A stretch of 64,000 nt of DNA. It comes from Lipingzhangella_A rawalii. GTDB lineage: Bacteria > Actinomycetota > Actinomycetes > Streptosporangiales > Streptosporangiaceae. The notes beneath the pieces are model-generated. The model was not told the origin of the DNA. It was given only the letters and a program-made list of their open reading frames with translations, and did not search any database. Positions 28,260 through 36,166 of this stretch are shown piece by piece. The DNA is taken from positions 186,001 through 250,000 of the forward strand of contig NZ_JAVLVT010000005.1 of NCBI RefSeq assembly GCF_031628175.1. The letters are read 5' to 3'. A program made the translations under genes and the position numbers. Each line of letters opens with the position of its first letter. Positions within the stretch are counted from its first letter, which is position 1.

Positions 28260-30832
28260 GACTGTTCCTCCAGGCCGTGCAGCACCTGCTCGGGCAGGAT
28301 CGGCGTGCTGCGGGGCCGCCACCCCGTCGCGTTGTGTACCGCATTGCCGATCGAGGCGGCCACGGCGACGGTGGAAACCTCGCCGAGTCCGACCCCACCG
28401 CCGCGGACGTGGTCCCAGCCGTCGGTGTGGAAGTGCACGTCGATCTCCGGTGTGTCGGCGATGCCGGGGATCTGGTAGTCATCCAGATTCGTGCTGAGGA
28501 CGGTACCGGAGGTGGGGTCCACCGTTCGCTGCTCGTACAGGGCGTAGCCCACCCCCTGGATCACTCCGCCTTCACACTGGTTACGGGCCAACCGTTCGGC
28601 ATGGATGCGCCCCGCGGAGATGCCGCAGTCCACCCGCAGCGGACGGATCGTCCCCAACCGCGTGTCCACCTCGACCTGAGTGACCAGGACGGCCCCGGCA
28701 AACCCTCGACCAATCGCCACACCGTCCACCGGGAACGGGGTGACGTATCCGCCCCGGTCGCGGCGGCGCCGCCCCACGACCGATACGCCCTGCGCCGTGG
28801 CCGTATCGAGTCGCACCGGGGCGTCTGTGGGGGTGTTCAGAGCCCGACGCAGCCGCCTCGCGGCGTCGGCCGCGGCCGGCGCGAGGGACGGGGTGCTGCA
28901 ACTACCGATCGCGGCGGGACCATGGGTGTGCGCGCTGTCGCCGACCTCGACCCGAATCCGCTCCGAGGGCAGCCCGAGCTCCGTTGCCAGGGTGTTGACC
29001 AGCACCGTACGACTACCCGTGCCAATGTCCTGGGTCGCGGTGCGTGCCACGAGGAGTCCGTCGTCCACGCTGAGTTCGACCCGGGTTGCGGGGTCCAACA
29101 GGTAGAGCCAGTTGGCGCAGGCCAGACCCACCCCGCGGCGCAGGCGCCCGGGCCGTGATCCACGGGTGGGGCGGTCCCGCCAGCTGGGGAGACGGCCCGC
29201 CCAGTCGTACAGCCGCTGCCGCTTGGGGTTACCGTCCCAGCGGCGCCGGAGATCCAGGGGGTCAACACCCAGGCTGTATGCCGCCTCGTCGACCGCCTGC
29301 TCCAGAGCCCAGGTCATCGGAGGCCCACCTGGGCCCCGGAAGGGGGTGGCGGGAGGGTGGTGCGTCAGCACGTCGTAGTCGCGCAGCCGCCGGGGAGCGT
29401 GTCCGTACACGAAGCGCGCCAGAGTGGCGGCATTGGACCCGACGGACACACCGCCCGAGCCGTAACTGTCCATCGTCAGACCGCTCAGCCCGCCCTCGGC
29501 ATCGGTGGCCAGGGCGAGGTCGATGCGGGTGGCCGGGCGGTGCCCGCCGTCGGTGAGTTCCTCTCGCCGGCTCAGGGTGACCCGCACCGGGGTCCCGGTG
29601 TGCCGTGCCAGATCCACCGCGGCGATCACGTCCGAGGTGAGCCCCGCCTTGGCGCCGAAGCCGCCGCCCACGTGGTCGGAATGCACCCGTACGCGCTCCA
29701 CGGGCAGTTCCCAGCGTCGCGCCACGGCGCGGGCCAGGCGCCGTACCGACTGGGTAGAGACGTACAGCCGCACCGTGCCGTTGGTCTCCCAGTGGGCGAC
29801 GCAGCAGTGCGGTTCGAACGGGGTGTGCGTCTGGGCGGAGGTGGTGTAGCTGCCGGTCACCAGTACGCCGGAGTCGGGGCCGGTCGCGGCGGTCCGGCGC
29901 GCGGCGGCCGTCGGCCGCCAGCTCATCCCGGCGGGGCCCCGGAGGTTGCCGGTCCAGGGGACCGGGCCCTGCGGCGCCTCGGAGCTCAGGGGGGCTCGTT
30001 TACGCTGCCTACCTTCCGGATAGACCTGGGGCGCGTCCTCGGCGCGGGCCTGCTCCTCGGTGAGTACTGCTGGCAGGGGGGTGTACTGAACCGAAACCTC
30101 GGCGGCACGGCGTCGCGCCTCGACGTCGGTCGGGGCCGCGACCGCGGCGACGGGTTGGCCGACGTAGCGGACCGTGGCACCCTCGGAGCGCAACCGCACC
30201 AAGGGCACGTCCGCGGGAGCCTTGATGCCCTCGATCCGGGCATGGGCGTGCGGAGAGCGTACGATGACCCCGACCTGTTGGTTGGGCAGGCGGATATCGG
30301 TCGTGTAGCGGGCCTGACCGGTGACCTTCGCCGGAGCTTCGGTTCGGGGCGCCGGTGAGAGCGGACGGTGGGGGTCGTAGCGTCCGGTGCACGCGGCGGT
30401 GACGGCGGCGATGATGCCCGGATAGGCGCCGCAGCGGCACAGGTGACCGGCCAGCGCCGCGGTGACCTCGTCCCGGTGTGGCGGAGTGTCTCCGTGTTCG
30501 GCACGCCACCGGTCCACGAAGGAGGCGGCGGCGACCACCATCCCGGGCGTGCAGTAGCCACACTGGAGGGCGTCTTCGACGGCGAAGGCCCGCTGCACCG
30601 GATGGTCCCCGCCGAGTCCCTCGACCGTGGTGATGTTGCGGCCGTCCACGGTGGCGCACGGAGTGACGCAGCTCAGGGTTGGGGTCGCGTCCACCAGAAC
30701 GGTGCAGGCCCCACAGACCCCGGTGCCGCAGACCACTTTCGTTCCGGTCAGGTCGAGGTCGTCGCGTACCAGCTGGTCCAGTGTGGTCTCCGGGGTAGCC
30801 GGGACGGGACTTCCGTTGACGGTGACGTCCAT
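28256..30832 (-). CDS. Molybdenum hydroxylase, fused 2Fe-2S and molybdopterin subunits
   Basis: An 858-residue fusion. Residues 1-150 form the two 2Fe-2S domains: plant-type cluster C35, C40, C43, C55 and helical-type cluster C91, C94, C132, C134. Residues about 160-858 form the molybdopterin-cytosine-dinucleotide subunit, with GGFGAKAG, TPFRGPGGPPMTWALEQAV and the C-terminal GVGLGEVS that holds the catalytic Glu. In most relatives the small iron-sulfur subunit is a separate protein. It hydroxylates a heterocycle or aldehyde using water. No maturation gene is adjacent. The substrate cannot be read from the sequence. Confidence 0.9.
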   Translation of the reverse strand: MDVTVNGSPVPATPETTLDQLVRDDLDLTGTKVVCGTGVCGACTVLVDATPTLSCVTPCATVDGRNITTVEGLGGDHPVQRAFAVEDALQCGYCTPGMVVAAASFVDRWRAEHGDTPPHRDEVTAALAGHLCRCGAYPGIIAAVTAACTGRYDPHRPLSPAPRTEAPAKVTGQARYTTDIRLPNQQVGVIVRSPHAHARIEGIKAPADVPLVRLRSEGATVRYVGQPVAAVAAPTDVEARRRAAEVSVQYTPLPAVLTEEQARAEDAPQVYPEGRQRKRAPLSSEAPQGPVPWTGNLRGPAGMSWRPTAAARRTAATGPDSGVLVTGSYTTSAQTHTPFEPHCCVAHWETNGTVRLYVSTQSVRRLARAVARRWELPVERVRVHSDHVGGGFGAKAGLTSDVIAAVDLARHTGTPVRVTLSRREELTDGGHRPATRIDLALATDAEGGLSGLTMDSYGSGGVSVGSNAATLARFVYGHAPRRLRDYDVLTHHPPATPFRGPGGPPMTWALEQAVDEAAYSLGVDPLDLRRRWDGNPKRQRLYDWAGRLPSWRDRPTRGSRPGRLRRGVGLACANWLYLLDPATRVELSVDDGLLVARTATQDIGTGSRTVLVNTLATELGLPSERIRVEVGDSAHTHGPAAIGSCSTPSLAPAAADAARRLRRALNTPTDAPVRLDTATAQGVSVVGRRRRDRGGYVTPFPVDGVAIGRGFAGAVLVTQVEVDTRLGTIRPLRVDCGISAGRIHAERLARNQCEGGVIQGVGYALYEQRTVDPTSGTVLSTNLDDYQIPGIADTPEIDVHFHTDGWDHVRGGGVGLGEVSTVAVAASIGNAVHNATGWRPRSTPILPEQVLHGLEEQS

Positions 30833-30990
30833 GCCGCTCCGGGGGATCGACGGTGGTTCCGGCCTATCCTTACACTCGCACAGGCCCTGGCACCAGGGGG
30901 CATCGGCGACCGGGCGCGAAGCCTCGGTGGGGCACGCGCTATCCTCCCGTGCAGGTCGGTACTCCGTACGGCCGAGAGGGGAGTGGGGCC
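30833..30990. promoter_or_regulatory. Divergent gap between the molybdenum hydroxylase and a methyltransferase
   Basis: 158 bases that must hold both promoters. I see no palindrome or other clear element. Confidence 0.35.
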
Positions 30991-31842
30991 ATGGCTGAGC
31001 GAGCGGGCTGGTGGCCGGCCGCGGCGGACGCGGTCGATCCTCCGGACGTCGACTTCACCACCCCGAACATGGCTCGGGTCTACGACTATGTGCTCGGCGG
31101 CAAGGACAACTTCGCCGTGGACCGTGCGGTGGGCGACGAGATTCTGCGGCGCCTCCCGGAGGTGCGGCTGGGCGTGCAGCAGCAGCGCGCCCTGTTGCGG
31201 CGCGCGGTGCGGCTCATGGTGGAGGATCTGGGGATTCGGCAGCTCATCGATATCGGAGCCGGCCTACCGACCGCGGACAACGTGCACGAGATCGCGCGGC
31301 GCCACGCTCCGGGGACACGCGTGGTCTATGTCGACAATGATCCGGTGGTGTTGGCGCACGGGCGCGCGATTCTCGCCGACGCCCCTGAGGTATGCGTTGT
31401 GGAGGGGGACATCACCCGCCCGGAGGAGATACTGGCGCATCCGCAGACCCGCGGACTCATCGACCTCACCGAACCGGTCGGGCTGGTGCTGTGCGGCATC
31501 CTGCACCACGTCTCCGAGGAGGAGGGGCCGCAGGACCTGGTGCGTCGCCTGTGTGCCCCGCTCCCCGTGGGGAGTCACGTCCTGCTCCACCATCTGCGGG
31601 ATCCGGGCAGCGCGGCCGCCGCCGAGCTCCAGCAGGCCTTCCGTGCGGCGACGGGGCGCGGTGAATTCCGTAGCGACGCCCGGGTCGCCTCCCTCCTCGA
31701 CGGGCTGGACCTCCTCGAACCCGGGCTGGTTCCGGTCTGTCGTTGGCGGCCGGACCACGAGGTTCCGGAATCGGACGAGCACCCGGTGCTCCAGCTGGCC
31801 CTCGCGGCGTTGGCGCGCAAGTCCCGGCCGACGCTGCCATAG
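30991..31842 (+). CDS. SAM-dependent methyltransferase, DUF574 (SAV2177-like) family
   Basis: A 283-residue class I methyltransferase-like protein of a family greatly expanded in filamentous actinomycetes. The opening PNMARVYDYVLGGKDNFAVD is diagnostic, and the SAM loop is LIDIGAGLPTADNVHEIA followed by VVYVDNDPVVLAHG. ATG start at 30991 with GAGAGGGGAG upstream; the open frame extends earlier but without homology. Substrate unknown for the whole family. It is monocistronic and has no evident partner here. Confidence 0.88.
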   Translation: MAERAGWWPAAADAVDPPDVDFTTPNMARVYDYVLGGKDNFAVDRAVGDEILRRLPEVRLGVQQQRALLRRAVRLMVEDLGIRQLIDIGAGLPTADNVHEIARRHAPGTRVVYVDNDPVVLAHGRAILADAPEVCVVEGDITRPEEILAHPQTRGLIDLTEPVGLVLCGILHHVSEEEGPQDLVRRLCAPLPVGSHVLLHHLRDPGSAAAAELQQAFRAATGRGEFRSDARVASLLDGLDLLEPGLVPVCRWRPDHEVPESDEHPVLQLALAALARKSRPTLP

Positions 31843-31901
31843 CCGGCACCGCGGGCAAGGCGATACGATGCGCCAACCTGTTGTCACTGGAGGTGAGCAC
31901 G

Positions 31902-32360
31902 ATGGTACGTGTCCCAACGTCGCTGACAGCCGTGGTCGCTGCGGTGGCCCTGTTCGGCGTGAGTGCCTGCAACGACGCCGAGGAGGAGCCGCAGGATCCC
32001 GTGGAGGACACCGATGTTGACGGCGATGACGCAGAAGCGGAGGACGACGCGGCGGACGATGCGGATCCCGACGCCGAGCCGCGGGCCGACGAGGTGATCG
32101 CGGTCGAGGCGACGGAGATGGCCTTCGAGGGACTGCCGGAGACCGTGCCGGCGGGAACGGTCGAGATCGAGCTGGACAATGTGGGGGACCTGCCCCACGA
32201 CATTGTCGTGGAGGAACTCGGGGACGAGGTGGTGGCCAGTGCCGAGCCCGGCGAGTCCGCCTCCGGGACGGTAGAGCTGGAGCCCGGCGAGTACACCGTC
32301 TACTGCTCGATCGGCAACCACCGCCAGGAGGGCATGGAGGAGGTTGTTACCGTCGAGTGA
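31902..32360 (+). CDS. Cupredoxin-like copper lipoprotein
   Basis: A 152-residue secreted lipoprotein (signal peptide, lipobox GVSAC with C23) with a very acidic linker (about 25-60) and a C-terminal plastocyanin-like domain. The type 1 copper ligands are all there: H99 (DLPHD), C135 and H140 in YCSIGNH, and M145. It probably carries electrons at the outer face of the membrane; partners are not evident nearby. ATG at 31902 with GGAGG nine bases upstream. Confidence 0.85.
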   Translation: MVRVPTSLTAVVAAVALFGVSACNDAEEEPQDPVEDTDVDGDDAEAEDDAADDADPDAEPRADEVIAVEATEMAFEGLPETVPAGTVEIELDNVGDLPHDIVVEELGDEVVASAEPGESASGTVELEPGEYTVYCSIGNHRQEGMEEVVTVE

Positions 32361-32379
32361 CGGCGGGTTTCGCCGACCT

Positions 32380-32850
32380 TCAGGCCCGGGGAATGTCGAA
32401 CAGTCGGGGGAGATTGGTTCCCAGAGCCAGGTCTCCGCTGGCGGTCAGTTCCCGGGCCATGAACATGGCGATCGGGCTTCCGTTCCCGGAGACGAGCCGG
32501 AGGAAGGCGGCGTCGTCCATGGTCAGGGCGAGGGTTGGCTTTTCCTCCGCATGCCCGGGCTCGGTGGTGCAGCGTCCCTCGGCTATGGTCACGCGGTAGC
32601 TGATATCGCGCTCGCCGGTGACCGTCCAGTGGATGGTGGCGTTGACGGAGTGGACGGAATGTGCCGCCTCCGGCCGGAACTGGTGTTCCATTCGGGTGAA
32701 GATCTCGGCAATGACGCGTTCGCGGGTTTCCCCCTGCATCAGGGCGCTGATGTCCGCCGGCGTGGCCCCTGCGACCATGTGTGCGAACTCCTGCGGGGAA
32801 ATGCTGGCGAAGTCCAGGTCGGCCAGGTGCTCAGGCAGGGAGTTGGACAT
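32380..32850 (-). CDS. SCP2 sterol-binding domain protein
   Basis: A 156-residue protein with an SCP2-like lipid-binding fold (about 35-150; ATIHWTVTGERDISYRVTI, PTLALTMDDAAFLRLVSG, GDLALGTNLPRLFDI). Proteins of this type bind acyl chains or acyl-CoA. It is divergent from a TetR regulator across a shared palindrome, so it is the likely direct target of that repressor. The frame is open much farther upstream, but that is a shadow of the lipid genes at 33627-35957. ATG start at 32850. Confidence 0.88.
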   Translation of the reverse strand: MSNSLPEHLADLDFASISPQEFAHMVAGATPADISALMQGETRERVIAEIFTRMEHQFRPEAAHSVHSVNATIHWTVTGERDISYRVTIAEGRCTTEPGHAEEKPTLALTMDDAAFLRLVSGNGSPIAMFMARELTASGDLALGTNLPRLFDIPRA

Positions 32851-32886
32851 GGGGCGTCTCCCGTCACTGGGGGGCGAACAGATTTT

Positions 32887-32912
32887 ACCTGCGAGTAACA
32901 TTACTCCTTGGT
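32887..32912. promoter_or_regulatory. Operator palindrome between the SCP2 gene and tetR
   Basis: A 26-base dyad: GAGTAA-CA-TTACTC at the centre (32893-32906), with ACC and GGT pairing symmetrically at the outside. It lies 37-62 bases upstream of the SCP2 start and 17-42 bases upstream of tetR, the expected place for a TetR-family operator controlling both. Confidence 0.75.
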
Positions 32913-32928
32913 AGATAGGATCACAAGG

Positions 32929-33579
32929 GTGAGCCAGCGATCCAAGCGCCTGCCGCGGGCCGTGCGCGAGCAACAGATGATTGACGCGGCGATCCAGGTC
33001 TTCTCCGAGCGTGGATACCATTCCGCCATCGTCACCGAGATCGCGGAGCGTGCCGGTGTCTCCAAACCGATGGTCTACCTCTACCTGGGCTCCAAGGAGG
33101 ATCTGTTCCTCGCCTGCGTCCGATCCTGCGCCCGGGAGCTGACCGCGGCGCTCCAGGAGTACGCCCGTCCGGAGCTGACCCCCGAGCAGCGACTGTGGCA
33201 GGGCCTGACCGCGTTCTTTACCTTCGTGGCCGACTACCCCGAACGCTGGAATGTGCTCTACCAGCAGGCCGCCAAACACGGCTCCACCATCGCGGCCGGG
33301 GTCGCCGAGGCTCGGGACCAGATCCTGCTGGACGTGACGCGCCTGGTGCGCGACGATCCTGCCACGGGGCAACAGACACCGCCGGACCGCACGCGAATGT
33401 CCGACAAGGAGGCCGAATTCGTCGCGCGTGCCCTGGTGGGAGCGGCGGACTCCCTCACCGACTGGATGCGGTCCTATCCCGACGAAGGCCCCGAACAGGT
33501 CACCCGACGGCTGATGACCATGGTCTGGGTGGGTATGGGAAACGCCCATGCCGGCCAGATCTGGTCCCCACCCGGCTGA
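32929..33579 (+). CDS. TetR family transcriptional regulator
   Basis: A 216-residue TetR-type repressor. The helix-turn-helix spans about 20-65 (IDAAIQVFSERGYHSAIVTE, then RAGVSKPMVYLYLGSKEDLF), followed by an all-helical ligand pocket. The GTG at 32929 is preferred: an upstream TTG at 32908 lies inside the palindrome and has no ribosome site. Its neighbours (SCP2 protein, MaoC, FabG4-like, acyl-CoA synthetase) suggest that it senses a fatty acyl ligand and represses lipid genes. Confidence 0.92.
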   Translation: MSQRSKRLPRAVREQQMIDAAIQVFSERGYHSAIVTEIAERAGVSKPMVYLYLGSKEDLFLACVRSCARELTAALQEYARPELTPEQRLWQGLTAFFTFVADYPERWNVLYQQAAKHGSTIAAGVAEARDQILLDVTRLVRDDPATGQQTPPDRTRMSDKEAEFVARALVGAADSLTDWMRSYPDEGPEQVTRRLMTMVWVGMGNAHAGQIWSPPG

Positions 33580-33626
33580 GCGTTCCCCAGAAACGCGTCT
33601 CCCCGCCGCGGCGCGGGGGACAGCGG

Positions 33627-34511
33627 TCACGAGCCGGGAGTCGACAGGTGTCCCCGCAGGTGCCAACGGTCGCCGTTCGGGCTCCCCAACTCGAAGGCCC
33701 ATCCCTCGTCCGTGGATCCGGCGTGCAGCCGCACATCGGAGCCGAGGAGCACCGGAGTGCGAAATGTGACCTCCACCTGGCAGGACGGGGCTGGTGGCGC
33801 CCCACCCGCGGAGCTTTCCAACAGGGCCAGACACCGGGCCTTGGTCCACATTCCGTGGGCGATGGCCCGGCGGAACCCGAACGGGCGCGCGGTCAGTGGG
33901 TGCAGGTGAATCGGGTTGCGGTCTCCGGACACCGAGGCGTAGCGCCGTCCCATGTTCCGCGCCACTCGCCATGTGGTGTCGATCTCGTTCCGGTCGGGTC
34001 CGCAGGGGTGCGGCGCGGGCCCTGAGGAGGCTCCCCGCGGCCCCCGTCGCAGATACGTGCTGACCGAGCGCCACTGGGGGACCTGGCTGTCCGCTGCGGT
34101 GAGGGTTGTGTGCACGTCGACGGTGACACCCGAGGGGTGGTCCTGGAGGGGATCGGCCCACGCACGCAGTGTCAGTGGCGTGTCCGGATCGATGGTGTCC
34201 AGACGGCGAATGCTGTTGTGTAGATGAACCAGGCCGATCGGCGCCAGGGGAAAGTCGGGCCGGGTCAGCAGCGCCATGGTCAGGCCGAATCCCAGAATAT
34301 GCGGATAGGTTACCGGTAGTTCCCGCCCCTGGGGCCATCCGCACACCTCCCGGTAGCGGGCCACGTGTGCGGGGTCGAGGCGGACGTTGGGGAGGACCAG
34401 CTGTTGGGGTGGCACCTCGCCGGAACGCCGACGCCGGGGGACGGCGGCCCGCAGGTAGCTGGCGGTCAGGCGTGGCGAGCGGTGCAGGATGGTTATGGGA
34501 CGGTCCGGCAC
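33627..34511 (-). CDS. MaoC-like double-hotdog acyl-thioester dehydratase/hydratase
   Basis: A 294-residue double-hotdog protein. The C-terminal hotdog carries the R-hydratase catalytic motif YASVSGDRNPIHLHP (Asp and His of D-x4-H), followed by GFRRAIAHGMWTKAR. This is the architecture of mycobacterial HtdX, which hydrates or dehydrates 3-hydroxyacyl thioesters. The start is taken as GTG 34511 because CAGGGAG lies eight bases upstream; an earlier start adds 18 residues. It follows the FabG4-like gene in the same direction by 63 bases, repeating the HtdX-FabG4 pairing of mycobacteria. Confidence 0.88.
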   Translation of the reverse strand: MPDRPITILHRSPRLTASYLRAAVPRRRRSGEVPPQQLVLPNVRLDPAHVARYREVCGWPQGRELPVTYPHILGFGLTMALLTRPDFPLAPIGLVHLHNSIRRLDTIDPDTPLTLRAWADPLQDHPSGVTVDVHTTLTAADSQVPQWRSVSTYLRRGPRGASSGPAPHPCGPDRNEIDTTWRVARNMGRRYASVSGDRNPIHLHPLTARPFGFRRAIAHGMWTKARCLALLESSAGGAPPAPSCQVEVTFRTPVLLGSDVRLHAGSTDEGWAFELGSPNGDRWHLRGHLSTPGS

Positions 34512-34574
34512 GGCAGTCTCCCTGTCGGAACTGGGGTGGGGCACGCGGAATAGACGGGGCGACACGGGGCGAGG

Positions 34575-35957
34575 TCAGGCCCCGATCAGGGACTGTCCAC
34601 AGACGCGGAGTACCTGACCGTTGACACCCCCGGTCCCCGGATCGGCCAGATAGCAGACCGCCTCGGCGACGTCCTGCGGGGTTCCGCCCTGGCGTAGGCT
34701 GTTCATCCGTCGCCCCGCTTCGCGCACCAGCAGCGGCATGGCTTCGGTCATCGGAGTCTCGATGAAACCCGGTGCGATCGCGTTGACCGTGGCGCCGCGT
34801 TCCGCGGCCGTGGGTGCGAGGGCGGTGACGAGCCCGATCAGTCCGGCCTTGCTCGTGGAGTAGTTGGTCTGGCCCGCATTGCCGGCGATGCCGCTGATCG
34901 ACGAGGTGCACACCACGCGTCCCCCCGGCCCCAGCACCGGATCCGTGGGGTCGACGAGGCGTTCGGTGATGCGCTGCGCGGCCAGGAGGTTGACGGACAG
35001 GACCGCGTCCCACTGCTGGGCGCTCATCCGGGCCAGGGTCTTGTCGCGGGTGATTCCCGCGTTGTGCACCATGACGTCGAGCCGTCCGAAGTGGTGCCGG
35101 GCAGCCGCGACGATGCGTTGTGGCGCATCGTCCTCGGTGATGTCCAGCTCCAGGGCCTGACCGCCGACACGTGTGGCCGTGTCCGCGAGATGGGCCCCGG
35201 CGTGCGGTACGTCGATGCACAGCACCTGGGCGCCGTCGCGCGCGGCGGTCTCGGCGATGGTCGCTCCGATGCCCCGGGCCGCACCCGTCACCACCGCGAC
35301 AGTGTCCGCCAGCGGTGCCACCTCGGCGATCGGGGGCGTCGGGGGCTCGGTGTTCGTGGACTGTGTGGTTTCGGACAGGTGCAGCGTCTGGCCGGACACG
35401 TAGGCGGAACGGTCCGAGACGAGGAAGCGCACCGTGGATGCCGCGGTGGTGGGGGCCTGGGCGGGAACGTAGATCAGGTTGACTGTGGCGCCCATGCGGA
35501 GCTCCTTGGCCAGCGCCCGGGTGAACCCCTCCAGGGACCGCTGTGCGACCGCGGCGCCGAGCGTGCGGCAGTCGGTCGCCGGGGTTCCGACCACGAGAAC
35601 CCGACCGCCGGCGCGCAGGCTGCGTACGCGGGGCCCGAGGAGTCGGTGCAGGGTGCAGAGCTGTGTGGTCTCGGTGATTCCGGTCGCGTCGAGGATGAGG
35701 GAGCCCGGTTCCTGGGGTTCGTCCGGGGTCGGATCCGGGCTGGTGCAGGTGTGCACCGGCGTTCCACCCTCGGCGAGGATCGCGTGGAGTGCCCCGGTGA
35801 CGGTGGCGTCCTCCGTGGTGGCCAGGAGCACCGGCCCCGGGGAGCGGGGGTTCTCGGGACTGTGACGGTACAGGTGGGGTGGACGGGGGAGGCCCAGACG
35901 CTTGGTGACGAAGCCTCCGAATCCCGTGGCTGCGAACCGTTGGTATCGATCGACCAT
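34575..35957 (-). CDS. FabG4-like 3-oxoacyl-thioester reductase
   Basis: A 460-residue high-molecular-weight FabG. The N-terminal half (about 40-205) is a degenerate flavodoxin-like Rossmann unit; the C-terminal half (about 215-460) is a full short-chain dehydrogenase: AVVTGAARGIG, HNAGITRD, catalytic Ser in SSISGIAGNAGQ, then YSTSK with Tyr and Lys. It reduces 3-oxoacyl-CoA or -ACP with NAD(P)H. Starts with ATG at 35957, right beside the palindromes at 35967-35995, and is co-directional with the MaoC gene. Confidence 0.92.
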   Translation of the reverse strand: MVDRYQRFAATGFGGFVTKRLGLPRPPHLYRHSPENPRSPGPVLLATTEDATVTGALHAILAEGGTPVHTCTSPDPTPDEPQEPGSLILDATGITETTQLCTLHRLLGPRVRSLRAGGRVLVVGTPATDCRTLGAAVAQRSLEGFTRALAKELRMGATVNLIYVPAQAPTTAASTVRFLVSDRSAYVSGQTLHLSETTQSTNTEPPTPPIAEVAPLADTVAVVTGAARGIGATIAETAARDGAQVLCIDVPHAGAHLADTATRVGGQALELDITEDDAPQRIVAAARHHFGRLDVMVHNAGITRDKTLARMSAQQWDAVLSVNLLAAQRITERLVDPTDPVLGPGGRVVCTSSISGIAGNAGQTNYSTSKAGLIGLVTALAPTAAERGATVNAIAPGFIETPMTEAMPLLVREAGRRMNSLRQGGTPQDVAEAVCYLADPGTGGVNGQVLRVCGQSLIGA

Positions 35958-35966
35958 GACTCACTC

Positions 35967-35995
35967 CTTACTTGAAAGTAAGTATACCCATGGGT
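35967..35995. promoter_or_regulatory. Two adjacent palindromes upstream of the FabG4-like gene
   Basis: CTTACTT-GA-AAGTAAG (35967-35982) and ACCCATGGGT (35986-35995) lie side by side just upstream of the reductase start, in the gap shared with the acyl-CoA synthetase gene. They look like operator sites. The TTACTT arm resembles, but is arranged differently from, the TTACTC arm of the TetR-SCP2 operator. Confidence 0.6.
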
Positions 35996-36166
35996 TAAAT
36001 AAGTGGTTACTCTGCGGTAGACAGTTGTGCGGAACGGTAGTCCCCCAGGCGCCGAGGCCGCCAGAGCAGGAGAGGCCACGTCCGGCCTCGTGTCCGGCCC
36101 CGAGGGTGGGAGGTGATCGCGCGTCGCCCACGGCAGTACGAACCGCGTCGTTTCGAAGGAGCGAAC

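Noticed and set aside
30853..30990. N-terminal extension of the DUF574 methyltransferase
   Set aside because: Family homology begins at the ATG at 30991, which has a good ribosome site; the extension overlaps the divergent promoter region.
32380..35964. 1194-codon open frame on the minus strand across several lipid genes
   Set aside because: Only its last 156 codons (SCP2 protein) show a real domain; the rest is a GC-driven shadow of the tetR, MaoC and FabG4-like genes.
35967..35982. Same TetR operator as at 32887-32912
   Set aside because: The half-sites share TTACT but point the other way relative to the dyad axis, so identity is not supported without a binding test.
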